Positions 26,482-36,612 of a stretch of 51,356 bases of DNA are shown here, piece by piece. This stretch comes from Chloroflexota bacterium. Its GTDB lineage: Bacteria > Chloroflexota > UBA11872. The DNA is taken from the NCBI GenBank assembly GCA_028874175.1, contig JAPPLN010000119.1:1-51356 (forward strand), written 5' to 3'. The notes under the pieces are model-generated. The model had not been told where the DNA came from. It made no database searches and saw nothing but the letters and a program-made list of their open reading frames with translations. Each line of letters opens with the position of its first letter. Positions within the stretch are counted from its first letter, which is position 1. The position numbers and the translations under genes were made by a program.

Positions 26482-27744
26482 GTGCGCATAGTCCATGCGG
26501 CAGATATCCATCTGGACACCCCGTTTCGGCGTCACGACGCGGCGTTGCGGCAGCGGCTCCAGCAGGCGGGGCGCGAAGCCTTCCACGCTCTGGTCGATCT
26601 CACCCTCGAAGAGCGAGCGGACGCCCTGGTCGTAGCCGGCGATCTGTTCGACAACGAGTGGCTGACTATCGCCACCGAGCGCGTCCTGACGAGGGAGTTG
26701 GCCCGGCTTACCGAGGCCGAGGTCACCGTGGTGTACGCCACCGGCAACCACGACCCGGGTCGTACCAACTACCGCGCTGCCCACATCGACTGGCCATCCA
26801 CCAACTTTCATCTGCACAGTTCGCGAACGCCGGGAAGGATTCCGATCTATCGCGGCGACGTACGTGTCGGCTGGGTCGTCGCCGCAGGGCATCAGACCAC
26901 CCACGAATCGACCAACCTCGCGTCAACCTTTCCCCCGGCACCCGGCCCTCAGCCGGTGGTCGCGCTGTTGCACGCGGACGTTGGAGGCGCGCTGGGGGCG
27001 CCGGACGACGAAGCAGGAAATGTGTACGCACCGGCCGCCCTGGCCGATCTGGATCCCGGCTACGACTATTGGGCGCTGGGGCACATCCACAAACGCCAGC
27101 GTCTGCGCGAGGACTCTCCCGCCTGGTATCCGGGCAACCTGCAGGGACGGGACTTTGGCGAGACCGGCGCCAAGGGAGCCCTGGTAGTCGACCTCAATCC
27201 GCCCCAACAACCGAGCGTGCGCTTTCACCCCCTCGCTTCTGTCCGCTGGGAACGGCTCACGGTCTCGAACCTGGACGAGGCCCACGCTATCGGTGACGTC
27301 CACACGGCCGTACGCGCGAACTTCGATGGCCTGAGGGAAACCGACGATGCTTTGCCTGGTAACGAGGAGTGGATCCTGCGGGTGGAATTGTCCGGTCCGT
27401 GCCCGCTGGCGGCACTACTCCGCCAAGACGAAGAACGCGATGGCCTGGCCGAGTACTTGTGCGAAACCCTGGGCGCGCTGGATGTCGAGGTTCGCGATGC
27501 CGGGCTTTTTCCCCCAATTGACCTGAGCCGCCACGTTGGACAGCGACACGTGCTTGGCGAGGCCCTGGAGCTGATTAGGCAGGCACGCCTCGACGACGGT
27601 CTCTTGTCCCGGCTGGCCCCGCCGGAGTTGGCTCTTGGCGACGAGCACGCCGAAGAAGCCGAGCGTCTGGAGCACCTCCGGGGGCTGCTGAGCGGACTTG
27701 ATGCGGCTGCGGCGGAACGTCTCTTGCGGAGCGACTCGGCGTGA
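26482..27744 (+). CDS. yhaO: SbcD/YhaO-like metallophosphoesterase (DNA repair nuclease)
   Basis: A 420-residue calcineurin-like phosphoesterase with the metal-binding series ADIHLD (N-terminus), GDLFDN, GNHDPG, a central LLHADVGG block and GHIHKRQ. This is the Mre11/SbcD arrangement. The GTG start is supported by the MRIVHAADIHLD beginning. It overlaps the next gene by 4 bp, which encodes a Rad50-like ATPase with a central hydrophobic segment. Together they form the YhaO-YhaN pair known from Bacillus, thought to process DNA ends. The C-terminal 150 residues are an accessory domain. Confidence 0.88.
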   Translation: MRIVHAADIHLDTPFRRHDAALRQRLQQAGREAFHALVDLTLEERADALVVAGDLFDNEWLTIATERVLTRELARLTEAEVTVVYATGNHDPGRTNYRAAHIDWPSTNFHLHSSRTPGRIPIYRGDVRVGWVVAAGHQTTHESTNLASTFPPAPGPQPVVALLHADVGGALGAPDDEAGNVYAPAALADLDPGYDYWALGHIHKRQRLREDSPAWYPGNLQGRDFGETGAKGALVVDLNPPQQPSVRFHPLASVRWERLTVSNLDEAHAIGDVHTAVRANFDGLRETDDALPGNEEWILRVELSGPCPLAALLRQDEERDGLAEYLCETLGALDVEVRDAGLFPPIDLSRHVGQRHVLGEALELIRQARLDDGLLSRLAPPELALGDEHAEEAERLEHLRGLLSGLDAAAAERLLRSDSA

Positions 27745-30713
27745 GGATCGACGGCTGGTCGATCGGCGCCTTCGGACCGATAAACCAATGGGTCGTGACG
27801 GACCTGGCGGAAAACGACGTCGTTGTGGTGCTGGGACCCAACGAGTCTGGAAAGAGCGCCTTGTTCGAGTTCTTTGCCAGCGCTCTCTTTGGCTTCTCGC
27901 CCGCCCGAGCCGAGGCGCATCCCTACCGGCCCTGGGACGGTCGCTTTCTCGACGGTCGGCTCGACCTGGCGCTGAGTGGCGGAGAGCAGATTCGAGTTGC
28001 GCGCAGGCTCACGTCCAGACCCGAGGGCCGCATCATCCAGGCGCAGGCGGAGGAGCGGCTCGCCAATCGGCCTATTCCGTCTGTTGGCCTGATGACGCGC
28101 GACGTGTTCAAGAACGTGTACGCCTTAACCCAGGAGGAAGCGCTGGGTCTGGATGCTCGGGCCTGGCAACACGTTCAGGATCGGGTGCTGGGCGGCAGTT
28201 CGTACGACTTTCTGCGCCCGTCGCGCGAGGTGGTGAACGCGCTCGACTCCGAACGCCGGCGTCTCTGGCGGCCCGATCGCCGCGGCAGACCAAGGGCTCG
28301 TGAGATCGCTACCGAGATCAGAGGTATGCGGGACGGTCTTCGTGAGGCCGCCCAACGGCGTGCGCAGATTGAAGCGGTCGACGAGCGACTACAGGAAATT
28401 GCGACGGCGCTCGCCGACAACACCCGCACGTTGCAACGCATCGAACTGTCCCTGGAGCGAGACGCCACGTTGGCGCCGCTGGTTGGGCGCGTTGAACGCA
28501 TGGGCCAGTTGCACGCACAGGCGGCTGACTTGCTGCCTGAGAATGTTCTCCCCGACGACATCCCGAACCGGCGCGTTGCCCTCGTCGCGCGACTCGAGGA
28601 ACTCACGGAGGCGCGAGAAGCGCACGTGCGCGAGATCGAGGCTCGTGAAGCGGTGATCGAGATCAATGAGCCGACCGGTCGCCTACTGGAAGCCCGCGAA
28701 GCCATCGAACGGCTGGACCGCGAACTTGCGCTCGCCCGCGCGGATCAGAACCGAATCGACAGCATGAATGCGGAGCTGCAGCGCCGCGACGGCGCCCAGC
28801 GCGAAGTCGCGGTGCGGGTGCTGGTCTCTGAAGTCGTCGACTCTGACGCGCGCGACGCGATTCTCGGCCTCTCAGTTGCCGAGTTACGCGGACGGCTTAG
28901 CGCCTCAAGCGAGGCGCGGCGCGGTTTCGATTCGGCGTCGGAAACCGCTCGCGCGGCCGAGACTGAGCGTGCCCGGCTCGAAGAAGCGCTTGCTGCTTCG
29001 CAGTCAACGCCAGGCCGTGCCGAGCTCGATGAGCGCCTCCGGTCGCTTCGCGAGATTGAAGCCGCGCGCAGAGTGGAGGCCGAGCGTCCCTCGCCGCGCC
29101 GGTCGTTGCCGACGCCGTTGCTCGCTGTGCTTGGGCTTGTCGGCGTGGCTCTGCTTGGGCTTGGCCTCGGAGTCGGTGGCATGGTCGGTAACGTGCTGGC
29201 CATCGCGGGCGTGGCGGCCGTGGTCGCCACTGTCATTCTTGCTTTGTCGCGTGCCCCGACCAGTTCGGCAACGGGCCTCGACGTTGACGCAAGGCTCCGA
29301 GAGCTTGGCCTTGGTCCGACCGTCGACATCTCTGCCGAGATCACTCGTACCCAGGACGCACGCGACGCTGCGATGCGGCGGGAGATGGATGCCGAGCGAC
29401 TGACGCGCGCCCATGAGGCCGCGACTCGAGCCGGTGAGATGGCGCAAACCGCGGAGGCCGCCTCCCACGCCGCCCGCGACGGGTTTCTTGGTGTGATTGC
29501 CAAAGTTCCGGTTGCGCCAATCCACCGCGAGGCCCCCTCGGACGGCTTGGTTCGCGATCTGGAAGAGATGCGCCAGTCGATCGAGGGCACGATGCGCATA
29601 ACGCGCAATCGAAACGAAGTGGTCGAGCGGCAGACGGCCTGGCGCGCCGAAGTCGATCGCCTGCGCCAGACACTCGAAGTGGAGTTGCCCGCCGATCCCT
29701 TTGAGGCGGCCCCAACTGCCCGGCGTGCGCTGGATGTGGCGCTGGATGCAGAACGTGCGGCGTCCGAAGCCGCGGCGGAGCTCACCGAGATTCGACAGCG
29801 TCTCGCGTCCTGTGATCAGGAACGAGACTCCGCGACGCTCGAGCTCGAGCGGATTGACACGTCCTTGATTGCTCTCCACCCGGACGGTTCCGACCCGATG
29901 GTGGGGCTCGAACGATTCCAGCAGGCGCTTGAATTACGGGGCGAAGCTCGGCGGGTCCTGGCCGATCTCGAACGTGATATGCCGGGCTGGCGCGAGCGTG
30001 TATCCGAGGCCGACGCTCTGCTTGCCGCGGGTGAGTCGATAGGTCTCAGCGATGCCGAACGCGTTGATCATCGTCTGCGAGCGGAAGAGCTGCGCGCCGC
30101 GGGACAGGACCTGGCGGCTGAAAAGGGCCAGCTGACGACCGAACGCGATCAGTTGTCCGCCGAGCCGGGGCCCGCGCACATCATGGGCGCAATCCAGGCT
30201 GCCGAGGAGCAACTGGCTTTCGTGCAACGCGAACACGACCGTCTGGCCCTGCTGCGCCAGGTGGTGCTGAAAGCCGAGCACTCGTTCCGCGAGCGCTATC
30301 AGGCGCCGCTGCTGACGGCCGCGGGACGCCACCTGCGCCATTTCACCGGTGGACGGTATGACCTGCTAACCGTCGATGACGCTTCGTCTCGAGACGTCAA
30401 GCTCCAGGTCCGTCGGACCGGTGAAGACTTTCCGCAGGATGTGGATACGCCGCTGAGCCGCGGAACGATTCAACAGATTTACTTTGCGTTGCGGCTGGCC
30501 ATGGTCGATCTCGTGGAAGGTGACGAACCGCTTCCGCTTTTTCTGGACGAGATGTTCGTCAACTGGGATCCAGGCCGCACCACCAGCGGACTGGCGGCCT
30601 TGGCCAGCATGCCGGGGGACCGGCAGGTCTTTCTGTTCACCGCCGATCCGTTCTGGGCCGAGCGCGCCGTGCAGGATGTACCTGCTCACATCGTTCGCAC
30701 GCCGGCCGCCTAG
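27741..30713 (+). CDS. yhaN: YhaN-like SMC/Rad50-type ATPase
   Basis: A 990-residue ABC-type ATPase. Walker A is GPNESGKSALFEFF (about 33-46). Long Arg/Glu-rich coiled coils run from about 175 to 440 and 510 to 860. A hydrophobic double segment lies near 455-500 (LLAVLGLVGVALLGLGLGVG and VLAIAGVAAVVATVILAL), the feature that separates YhaN from Rad50, which has a zinc hook there. The signature LSRGTIQQIYFALRLA and Walker B LPLFLDEMFVNWD close the C-terminus. Partner of the upstream phosphoesterase. The membrane-like hairpin suggests that the coiled-coil tip contacts the membrane; this is inference. Confidence 0.88.
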   Translation: MRIDGWSIGAFGPINQWVVTDLAENDVVVVLGPNESGKSALFEFFASALFGFSPARAEAHPYRPWDGRFLDGRLDLALSGGEQIRVARRLTSRPEGRIIQAQAEERLANRPIPSVGLMTRDVFKNVYALTQEEALGLDARAWQHVQDRVLGGSSYDFLRPSREVVNALDSERRRLWRPDRRGRPRAREIATEIRGMRDGLREAAQRRAQIEAVDERLQEIATALADNTRTLQRIELSLERDATLAPLVGRVERMGQLHAQAADLLPENVLPDDIPNRRVALVARLEELTEAREAHVREIEAREAVIEINEPTGRLLEAREAIERLDRELALARADQNRIDSMNAELQRRDGAQREVAVRVLVSEVVDSDARDAILGLSVAELRGRLSASSEARRGFDSASETARAAETERARLEEALAASQSTPGRAELDERLRSLREIEAARRVEAERPSPRRSLPTPLLAVLGLVGVALLGLGLGVGGMVGNVLAIAGVAAVVATVILALSRAPTSSATGLDVDARLRELGLGPTVDISAEITRTQDARDAAMRREMDAERLTRAHEAATRAGEMAQTAEAASHAARDGFLGVIAKVPVAPIHREAPSDGLVRDLEEMRQSIEGTMRITRNRNEVVERQTAWRAEVDRLRQTLEVELPADPFEAAPTARRALDVALDAERAASEAAAELTEIRQRLASCDQERDSATLELERIDTSLIALHPDGSDPMVGLERFQQALELRGEARRVLADLERDMPGWRERVSEADALLAAGESIGLSDAERVDHRLRAEELRAAGQDLAAEKGQLTTERDQLSAEPGPAHIMGAIQAAEEQLAFVQREHDRLALLRQVVLKAEHSFRERYQAPLLTAAGRHLRHFTGGRYDLLTVDDASSRDVKLQVRRTGEDFPQDVDTPLSRGTIQQIYFALRLAMVDLVEGDEPLPLFLDEMFVNWDPGRTTSGLAALASMPGDRQVFLFTADPFWAERAVQDVPAHIVRTPAA

Positions 30714-30762
30714 GCGCCTAATTCAGGTCGGCGAATAGCGGCGTGCGTCGCGTCAGACGCGC

Positions 30763-31821
30763 TTAGGGTGTGAAGTCGTCGTCGGCCGAGATTCGGTTCG
30801 CAAACTCGGCCAGCAGCGTAGCGGCTGCATCGGCGTCGGACAGCGCCACGATTTCGGACGGCGTGTGCATGTAGCGCAGCGGCACGCTGATGAGCCCCGT
30901 GGCCACCCCGGCCCGGGTCAACTGGATCGCGTTCGCGTCCGTTCCGGTTCCGCGGCCAGCCGCCTCCATCTGAACCGGCATATCCAGGGCTTCAGCGGCT
31001 TCGATCAGCTTCGCGACGACCACCGGGTTGAAGTTCGGCCCGCGCGAAATCGTGGGACCGCCGCCCAGCGTCACGTCGCCCGCCGTCTTCTTGTCGACGT
31101 TCGGATGATCGGTCGCGTGCGTCACGTCGACCGCGACTGCCACGTGGGGCGCGATTCCAAATGCGCTCGTCTCCGCGCCGCGGAGGCCAATTTCCTCCTG
31201 AACCGTGGCCACGGCGTGGACGGATGCCTGGAGCTTCGTATCGTCGAGCCGCCGCAACGCCTCCCCGACCACCCAGGCGCCCACTTTGTTGTCCAGCGCG
31301 CGCCCGGCCACGACACCGTTCCGCAGGTCCTGGATGCCCACGTCGTATGTGATCGGGTCGCCGATCTGCACCAGGCCGAATGCCTCGTCCTTGTCAGCCA
31401 CCGCGATGTCGATCCAGATGTCCTCGACCTTGGCTGGCTTGCCCCGATCGCTTTGAGGCGTGAGGTGGATCGCCCGCCGCCCGGTCACCCCGGCGACAGG
31501 ACCGTTGCGTGTGTGGATCACCACTCGGCGGCCCGGAATGACGCCGGCGTCGTGTCCGCCGATCGTGTTGAAGTAGATGAAGCCTTCGCTTGTGATGTAG
31601 TTGACCTGGAATCCCAGTTCGTCACAGTGCCCGGCGAACATGACACGCGGGCTGCCTTCCGGATTGCGCGAGGCGATGACGTTGCCGTGCACGTCCGAGC
31701 GGACAGCGTCGGCGAAGCCTTGGGTGTATTCGTGGTAGACGCGACGTACCGGCTGCTCGTAACCCGATGGGCTGGGCGCCGCAACGAGGTCATTCAGGAA
31801 TCCGCGTTCCGGATCGTTCAT
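30763..31821 (-). CDS. M42-family metallo-aminopeptidase
   Basis: A 352-residue M42 peptidase (deblocking or glutamyl-type aminopeptidase, also once called endoglucanase M). Co-catalytic metal ligands are in FAGHCDELGF, GRALDNKVGAW, TVQEEIGLRGA (the general-base Glu pair) and AVDVTHATDH, with a late H in YMHTPSE. These assemble into large tetrahedral complexes that trim peptides in the cytosol. It is convergent with yhaN across 49 bp and lies 30 bp downstream of the EF-G-like gene on the same strand. Confidence 0.9.
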   Translation of the reverse strand: MNDPERGFLNDLVAAPSPSGYEQPVRRVYHEYTQGFADAVRSDVHGNVIASRNPEGSPRVMFAGHCDELGFQVNYITSEGFIYFNTIGGHDAGVIPGRRVVIHTRNGPVAGVTGRRAIHLTPQSDRGKPAKVEDIWIDIAVADKDEAFGLVQIGDPITYDVGIQDLRNGVVAGRALDNKVGAWVVGEALRRLDDTKLQASVHAVATVQEEIGLRGAETSAFGIAPHVAVAVDVTHATDHPNVDKKTAGDVTLGGGPTISRGPNFNPVVVAKLIEAAEALDMPVQMEAAGRGTGTDANAIQLTRAGVATGLISVPLRYMHTPSEIVALSDADAAATLLAEFANRISADDDFTP

Positions 31822-31851
31822 TTGATTGGGCCTTCGGGATGCCGCGCCACC

Positions 31852-33918
31852 CTAGCCGGAGCCTTCTCGCTTTCGCGCCGCCATCGCGACGATCTGCTCC
31901 TGGATGTTCGGCGGAACTTCCTCGTAGCGTACGAACTCGCGCGTGAAGCGCCCGCGCCCCTGCGTAATTGAGCGCAGATCCGTCGCGTAGCGCTGGACCT
32001 CAGCCTCCGGCGCCTCGACCTCAACGATCGAGCATCCCGGCTCGCCGTCGGCCGGCGCCATGCCCAGCACGTGACCGCGTTTTGAACTGATGTCGCCGAT
32101 CACGTCGCCTGTGTTGCCATCGGGAATCAGGATGGCGAGCTTGAGAATGGGTTCCAGGATCACCGGGCCCGCATTGGGAATGCCGTCCTCGTATGCCAGC
32201 CGCGCTGCGATGCGGAACGACTCGTCCGATGAGTCGACCGAGTGATACTGCCCGTCAAAGAGCGCGGCCTTGAGGTCTACCACGGGATAGCCTGCCAGCA
32301 GTCCGCGGTCGATCGTCTCATTCAGCCCTTTTTCAACGGCCGGGATGTACTGGCGCGGTACCCGCCCCCCCACGACGCGATCTTCAAATTCGAAGCCCGA
32401 GCCGCGCGCCAGCGGTGAGAACTCAATGTGAACATCGCCGAACTGGCCATGGCCGCCCGACTGTCGCTTGTGGCGGCCATGTGCGTTGACTGTCCTGCGA
32501 ATGGTCTCGCGATACGCGACCTGGGGCACGTCCGACTTCAATCCAACCCCAAACTTGCGGCGCGCTCGTTCCAGGCTGATGCGCACGTGCGACTCGCCCA
32601 ATCCCGCGAGGATCGTTTCCGACGTTTCGTCGTTGCGATAGGTCTGCAGCGAGGGGTCCTCCTCGGCCAGGCGGGCAAGCGCCGTCCCCATCTTGTCCAG
32701 GTCGGCGGTTGTTTCAGGCGTAATCGACGCCTCGAAGAGTGGGCGAGGCATGGCAAATGCAGGAAGACTGATCGACTGAGAGTTCGCAGTCAGCGTGTCC
32801 CCGGTCGTCACACCGTCCAGCTTGGTGACAAATGCAATGTCGCCCGCAGCCATATGCCGGGCGGGGGTCCCTTCCTTGCCGGTCGCGAACTGGATGTTTG
32901 CCAGTCGTTCCGTTTCCCAGGTTCGCTGGTCCACGAGCTGCGCGTCACCGTCAATCTGGCCCGCAAAGAGGCGGAACATAGAAACCTTGCCGACGAATGG
33001 GTCGGCCAGTGTCTTGAACACTTGCGCTACGACCGGCCCATCAATCGGTGGAGCGTCGCCATTCAACCGTGCGTCGAGCCCTTCGGCTGGCGAAGGCGCG
33101 AGGGTCGCCAGCGCCTCCAGCGTCTCTCGAACCCCCTTGAGGTCCGTCGCCGCAGTGAACAGGACCGGGAAGATACTTCCCTCGGCTATCCCGGCCCGCA
33201 AGGCGCGTTCCAGGTCCGCGCGCTGCAACTCCTCGCCCTCCAGATATTGCTCGAGTAGTTCGTCGTCCGTGGACGCCACTGCTTCAACCAGTTGCTCGCG
33301 AGCGTCTTCAACGGTGTCCGCAAGGTCATCGGGCGTGTCTTCCAGCGACGACCCGTTCGGGCCGAAGACGCGCGCCTTTCCGTCCAGAAGGTCCACAATG
33401 CCCCGGAAATCGGGTCCGTCACCTATCGGCACTTGGATGGGCGCGACATTCGCGCCAAATCGCTCGCGCAGGTCGTCGACAACCGACTCGGTGTCGGCGT
33501 TGTCCCGGTCGACACGGCTGACGATCAATAGGCGGGGACGGTTCAGATCGGAGGCCAGGCGCCACACGATTTCCGTTCCAACTTCGATCCCCGCCGTGGC
33601 GTCGACTAGCACCGCGGCGGCATCGGTCGCGTTGAGGCCGGAAATCACTTCGCCAACGAAGTCGGCGTACCCAGGCGTGTCGATCACGTTGATCTTCGAG
33701 CCGTTCCACTCGCAGGCCACGGCGGCCAGGTTGATCGACATGCCGCGCTCGTGTTCGTCCGGGTCGTAGTCGGAAATGGTGTTGTGTTCTTCCACTCGCC
33801 CCAGGCGAGACGCCTTGCCGGTGACGTAGTAGAGGGCCTCGGCCAGCGAGGTCTTGCCCGCGCCGCTGTGGGCGACAAGGGCCACGTTTCGAATGCTCTG
33901 CGTGTTGTATCGGTCCAT
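31852..33918 (-). CDS. EF-G-like translational GTPase (FusA2 type)
   Basis: A 688-residue GTPase of the EF-G2 type. The start MDRYNTQSIRNVALVAHSG aligns with family N-termini, so the in-frame codons at 33930 and 33957 were not used. G1 is AHSGAGKTS, where true EF-G has AHIDAGKTT. G2/G3 include NTISDYDPDEHERGMS and DTPGYADFVGEV. The tRNA-mimic domains IV-V contain GHGQFGDVHIEF, KGLNETIDRGLLAGYP and GPVILEPI. Such paralogues bind ribosomes but their role in translocation is unclear. The canonical fusA is not in this window. 137 bp separate it from the divergent proB. Confidence 0.88.
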   Translation of the reverse strand: MDRYNTQSIRNVALVAHSGAGKTSLAEALYYVTGKASRLGRVEEHNTISDYDPDEHERGMSINLAAVACEWNGSKINVIDTPGYADFVGEVISGLNATDAAAVLVDATAGIEVGTEIVWRLASDLNRPRLLIVSRVDRDNADTESVVDDLRERFGANVAPIQVPIGDGPDFRGIVDLLDGKARVFGPNGSSLEDTPDDLADTVEDAREQLVEAVASTDDELLEQYLEGEELQRADLERALRAGIAEGSIFPVLFTAATDLKGVRETLEALATLAPSPAEGLDARLNGDAPPIDGPVVAQVFKTLADPFVGKVSMFRLFAGQIDGDAQLVDQRTWETERLANIQFATGKEGTPARHMAAGDIAFVTKLDGVTTGDTLTANSQSISLPAFAMPRPLFEASITPETTADLDKMGTALARLAEEDPSLQTYRNDETSETILAGLGESHVRISLERARRKFGVGLKSDVPQVAYRETIRRTVNAHGRHKRQSGGHGQFGDVHIEFSPLARGSGFEFEDRVVGGRVPRQYIPAVEKGLNETIDRGLLAGYPVVDLKAALFDGQYHSVDSSDESFRIAARLAYEDGIPNAGPVILEPILKLAILIPDGNTGDVIGDISSKRGHVLGMAPADGEPGCSIVEVEAPEAEVQRYATDLRSITQGRGRFTREFVRYEEVPPNIQEQIVAMAARKREGSG

Positions 33919-34055
33919 CGCCTCGCTCATCGGCGGCCATGCGGCGACCGGCGCCACAGCCGCGGGCCGCCATTATAGGCGTGAGACCGCGACCACACGG
34001 CGCGTCGCCTGACTACAATCTGTGCGCCGCTTCTCCGCAGGCTAGGGGCCGCTGA

Positions 34056-35183
34056 GTGACGTCACACGGATCCCGTCGCATCGTCGTGAAGTGCGGCACG
34101 CGCCTTCTGGCTGGAAGTTCGGGTGTCAATCACGCCTTTGTCGCCAACATGGCGCGGCAGATCGCTCAGGTCCGAGCTCAGGGAGCGCAGGTTGCGCTGG
34201 TCACCTCCGGCGCCGTAGCGGTCGGGCGATCGATCGTCGCGCTTCCCGGCGACGCGCTTGTGACGCGACAGGTTCTGGCCGCGATTGGCCAGGCGCCCCT
34301 GATGGCGCAGTATTCGCAGTGCTTCGCGGAGCAGGGCATGACCGTTGCGCAGACCCTGCTGTCCCGAGCTGACCTTCACAACCGGACGGGCTATCTGAAC
34401 GCTCGCAACGCTCTCGGCGGATTGTTCGATGCGGGCGTCGTGCCAATTGCGAATGAGAACGATGTGGTGGCAACTGAGGAATTGCGTTTCGGCGACAACG
34501 ACCGGCTTTCGGTGCTGATAGCCAAGCTCGTTGGTGCTGATCGGCTCTACATCCTCTCGCGCACGGCTGGCCTATACACCGCGGATCCGGAGAGTGAGCC
34601 CTTGGCTGAGTTGATTCCAGACGCTGGTGCTATTCCGCGTGCCGACTTGGAACGCATTGCGGGTGGGGCCTCGCATGGCGGCTTGGGCGGCATGCGTTCC
34701 AAGTTGCAGGCGGCGCTCGAGGCTTCGGCCGACGGCATCGATGTCGTTATCGCCGGTGGCGACGAACCGAATGTGATCGTTCGACTTGAATCGGGTGAAC
34801 GACTAGGCACCCGCTTCGCCAGCCAGGGTCCTCGCCGATCCAGCCGTGCCCGCTGGCTGAGCTCAAGCGTCGCCCAGCGCGGCTCGATCGTCGTTGACGA
34901 CGGCGCCCGTCGTGCGCTGGTTAGTAATGGAAGCAGTTTGCTCCCGGCCGGGATTACTCGCGTGGAGGGCGCCTTCGAGCGCGGTGACCTGGTCAGCCTG
35001 ATGGATGCGAGTGGCAACGTCTTCGCGCGGGGCTTGGTGAACTACCCATCAACGGATCTGGATCGTATCCGCGGAAAGCCTTCCGCTGTGATCGGCGCTA
35101 TTCTTGGAGCCTCAAGCGGTGACGAGGCTGTTCACCGCAATAACCTGGTCCTAATCGACCGCGACGCCGAGCGAGGCAAATGA
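34056..35183 (+). CDS. proB: Glutamate 5-kinase
   Basis: A 375-residue ProB. The amino-acid-kinase domain (1-260) begins RRIVVKCGTRLL, where most have VVKIGSS. TSGAVAVG, NENDVVATEEL, FGDNDRLSVLIAKLVGAD and GGLGGMRSKLQAA follow. A C-terminal PUA domain (about 285-365) starts RGSIVVDDGARRALVSNGSS. It phosphorylates glutamate as the first step of proline synthesis and is normally feedback-inhibited by proline. The GTG start has no strong ribosome site. It overlaps proA by 4 bp (ATGA). Confidence 0.93.
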   Translation: MTSHGSRRIVVKCGTRLLAGSSGVNHAFVANMARQIAQVRAQGAQVALVTSGAVAVGRSIVALPGDALVTRQVLAAIGQAPLMAQYSQCFAEQGMTVAQTLLSRADLHNRTGYLNARNALGGLFDAGVVPIANENDVVATEELRFGDNDRLSVLIAKLVGADRLYILSRTAGLYTADPESEPLAELIPDAGAIPRADLERIAGGASHGGLGGMRSKLQAALEASADGIDVVIAGGDEPNVIVRLESGERLGTRFASQGPRRSSRARWLSSSVAQRGSIVVDDGARRALVSNGSSLLPAGITRVEGAFERGDLVSLMDASGNVFARGLVNYPSTDLDRIRGKPSAVIGAILGASSGDEAVHRNNLVLIDRDAERGK

Positions 35184-36466
35184 CGACCGTTGCGCCAACC
35201 CGTGCCGCAGTTGATCTCGCATCCATCGGCGCCGCGGCGCGAGAAGCCGCCCGAGGACTGGCGACCCTGTCGACCGGCGCCAAGAACGACATTTTGTCGG
35301 CTATTGCCGAGGGGTTGACCGCCCACACCGCCGAAATACTGGCCGCCAATCAAGTCGACATTCGCGCGGCCCGCGAGGCGGGTATCACCGAGTCGTTGAT
35401 CGACCGGCTCACCCTCACCCAGGATCGGCTTGCCGACATTGCCTCGGCCGTTGGGACGGTCATTGGTCTGGCGGATCCGGTGGGGAGCGTGGAAGACGCT
35501 CGGCGTCTGGGGAACGGCCTTGAAGTCGGACGACGACGGGTGCCGCTTGGAGTCGTGGCCGTGATCTTCGAGGCCCGTCCCAACGTGACCGTGGATATCT
35601 CGGCGCTCTGTCTCAAGGCAGGTAACGCCGTGATCCTGCGCGGCGGAAAAGAAGCGCTGCACAGCAACATCGCGCTGGCCGGTGTGATCGCCGCCGCGGC
35701 CGAGTCGGCTGGGGCACCGCCGGCCGCCGTGCAACTGATCGCCGATCCCGACCGTGGGCTGCTCAATGACTTGTTGCGAGACCGGGAACACATTGATGTC
35801 ATCGTGCCTCGCGGAGGCGCGGGCCTTATCGATTTCGTGACCGAGACGGCCACCATCCCCGTCATCGAGACTGGCTGGGGCGTCTGTCACACGTTCGTGG
35901 ACGCCGGCGCGGACCTTGAAATGGCGCAGCGGATCGTCGTCAACGCCAAGACGCGTCGCCCGTCGATCTGCAACGCGCTGGATACGCTGCTGGTGCACCG
36001 GAGCGTGGCCGCGGAGTTTCTGCCGTTGGTCACGCGCGAATTGGCCGGGCGCGGCGTGGAGCTTCACGCCGGTTCCGACGTCAGCGAGTTGGCTGACGAG
36101 CTGGCGCGGGTGGAGCCCTTGGGCGCTGGCGACTTCGATACCGAATGGCTGTCGCTACGAATGTCGGTTGCGGTTGTCGACGGCATGGACGACGCGATCG
36201 CTCACATTCGAAGGCACGGCGGCGGACACTCCGAAGCGATCGTGACGAACTCTCACGGCAACGCGCGCCGCTTCACCGACGAAGTGGACGCCGCGGCCGT
36301 TTACGTCAATGCCTCCACCCAGTTCACGGACGGCGGCGAGTTTGGCCTCGGGGCGGAAGTCGGCATCAGCACCCAGAAGCTGCACGCGCGCGGTCCGATG
36401 GGGCTGCGCGAAATGACGACGTACAAGTGGGTCGTGTTGGGCGACGGGCACGTCCGTCCCCTGTGA
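35180..36466 (+). CDS. proA: Glutamate-5-semialdehyde dehydrogenase
   Basis: A 428-residue ProA. ILAANQVDIRAAREAGI, RRVPLGVVAVIFEARPNVTVD, LRGGKEALHSN and PRGGAGLIDFV are family blocks. The catalytic cysteine lies in TRRPSICNALDTLLVH. It reduces glutamyl phosphate to the semialdehyde with NADPH. Length and order of motifs are complete. Coupled with proB as the usual pair; proC is not in the window. Confidence 0.95.
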   Translation: MTTVAPTRAAVDLASIGAAAREAARGLATLSTGAKNDILSAIAEGLTAHTAEILAANQVDIRAAREAGITESLIDRLTLTQDRLADIASAVGTVIGLADPVGSVEDARRLGNGLEVGRRRVPLGVVAVIFEARPNVTVDISALCLKAGNAVILRGGKEALHSNIALAGVIAAAAESAGAPPAAVQLIADPDRGLLNDLLRDREHIDVIVPRGGAGLIDFVTETATIPVIETGWGVCHTFVDAGADLEMAQRIVVNAKTRRPSICNALDTLLVHRSVAAEFLPLVTRELAGRGVELHAGSDVSELADELARVEPLGAGDFDTEWLSLRMSVAVVDGMDDAIAHIRRHGGGHSEAIVTNSHGNARRFTDEVDAAAVYVNASTQFTDGGEFGLGAEVGISTQKLHARGPMGLREMTTYKWVVLGDGHVRPL

Positions 36467-36612
36467 CTGCAAGTTCTTGTAGCCCTGGGCGAGGCGGTTG
36501 ACGTGACCGCGGGCGAGGGACCCTTGCGCTGACGCCGTTTCCCAGGGTTCCGCGGCTACCGCTGCCGCACCCGGGACCGGCACTACGGCCTCTGGCCATT
36601 GTCGGGCTGCTC

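Noticed and set aside
28745..29785. 346-codon Ser/Arg/Ala-rich minus-strand frame inside yhaN
   Set aside because: It is the antisense of coiled-coil codons, with low complexity and no motifs; yhaN is clearly the real gene.
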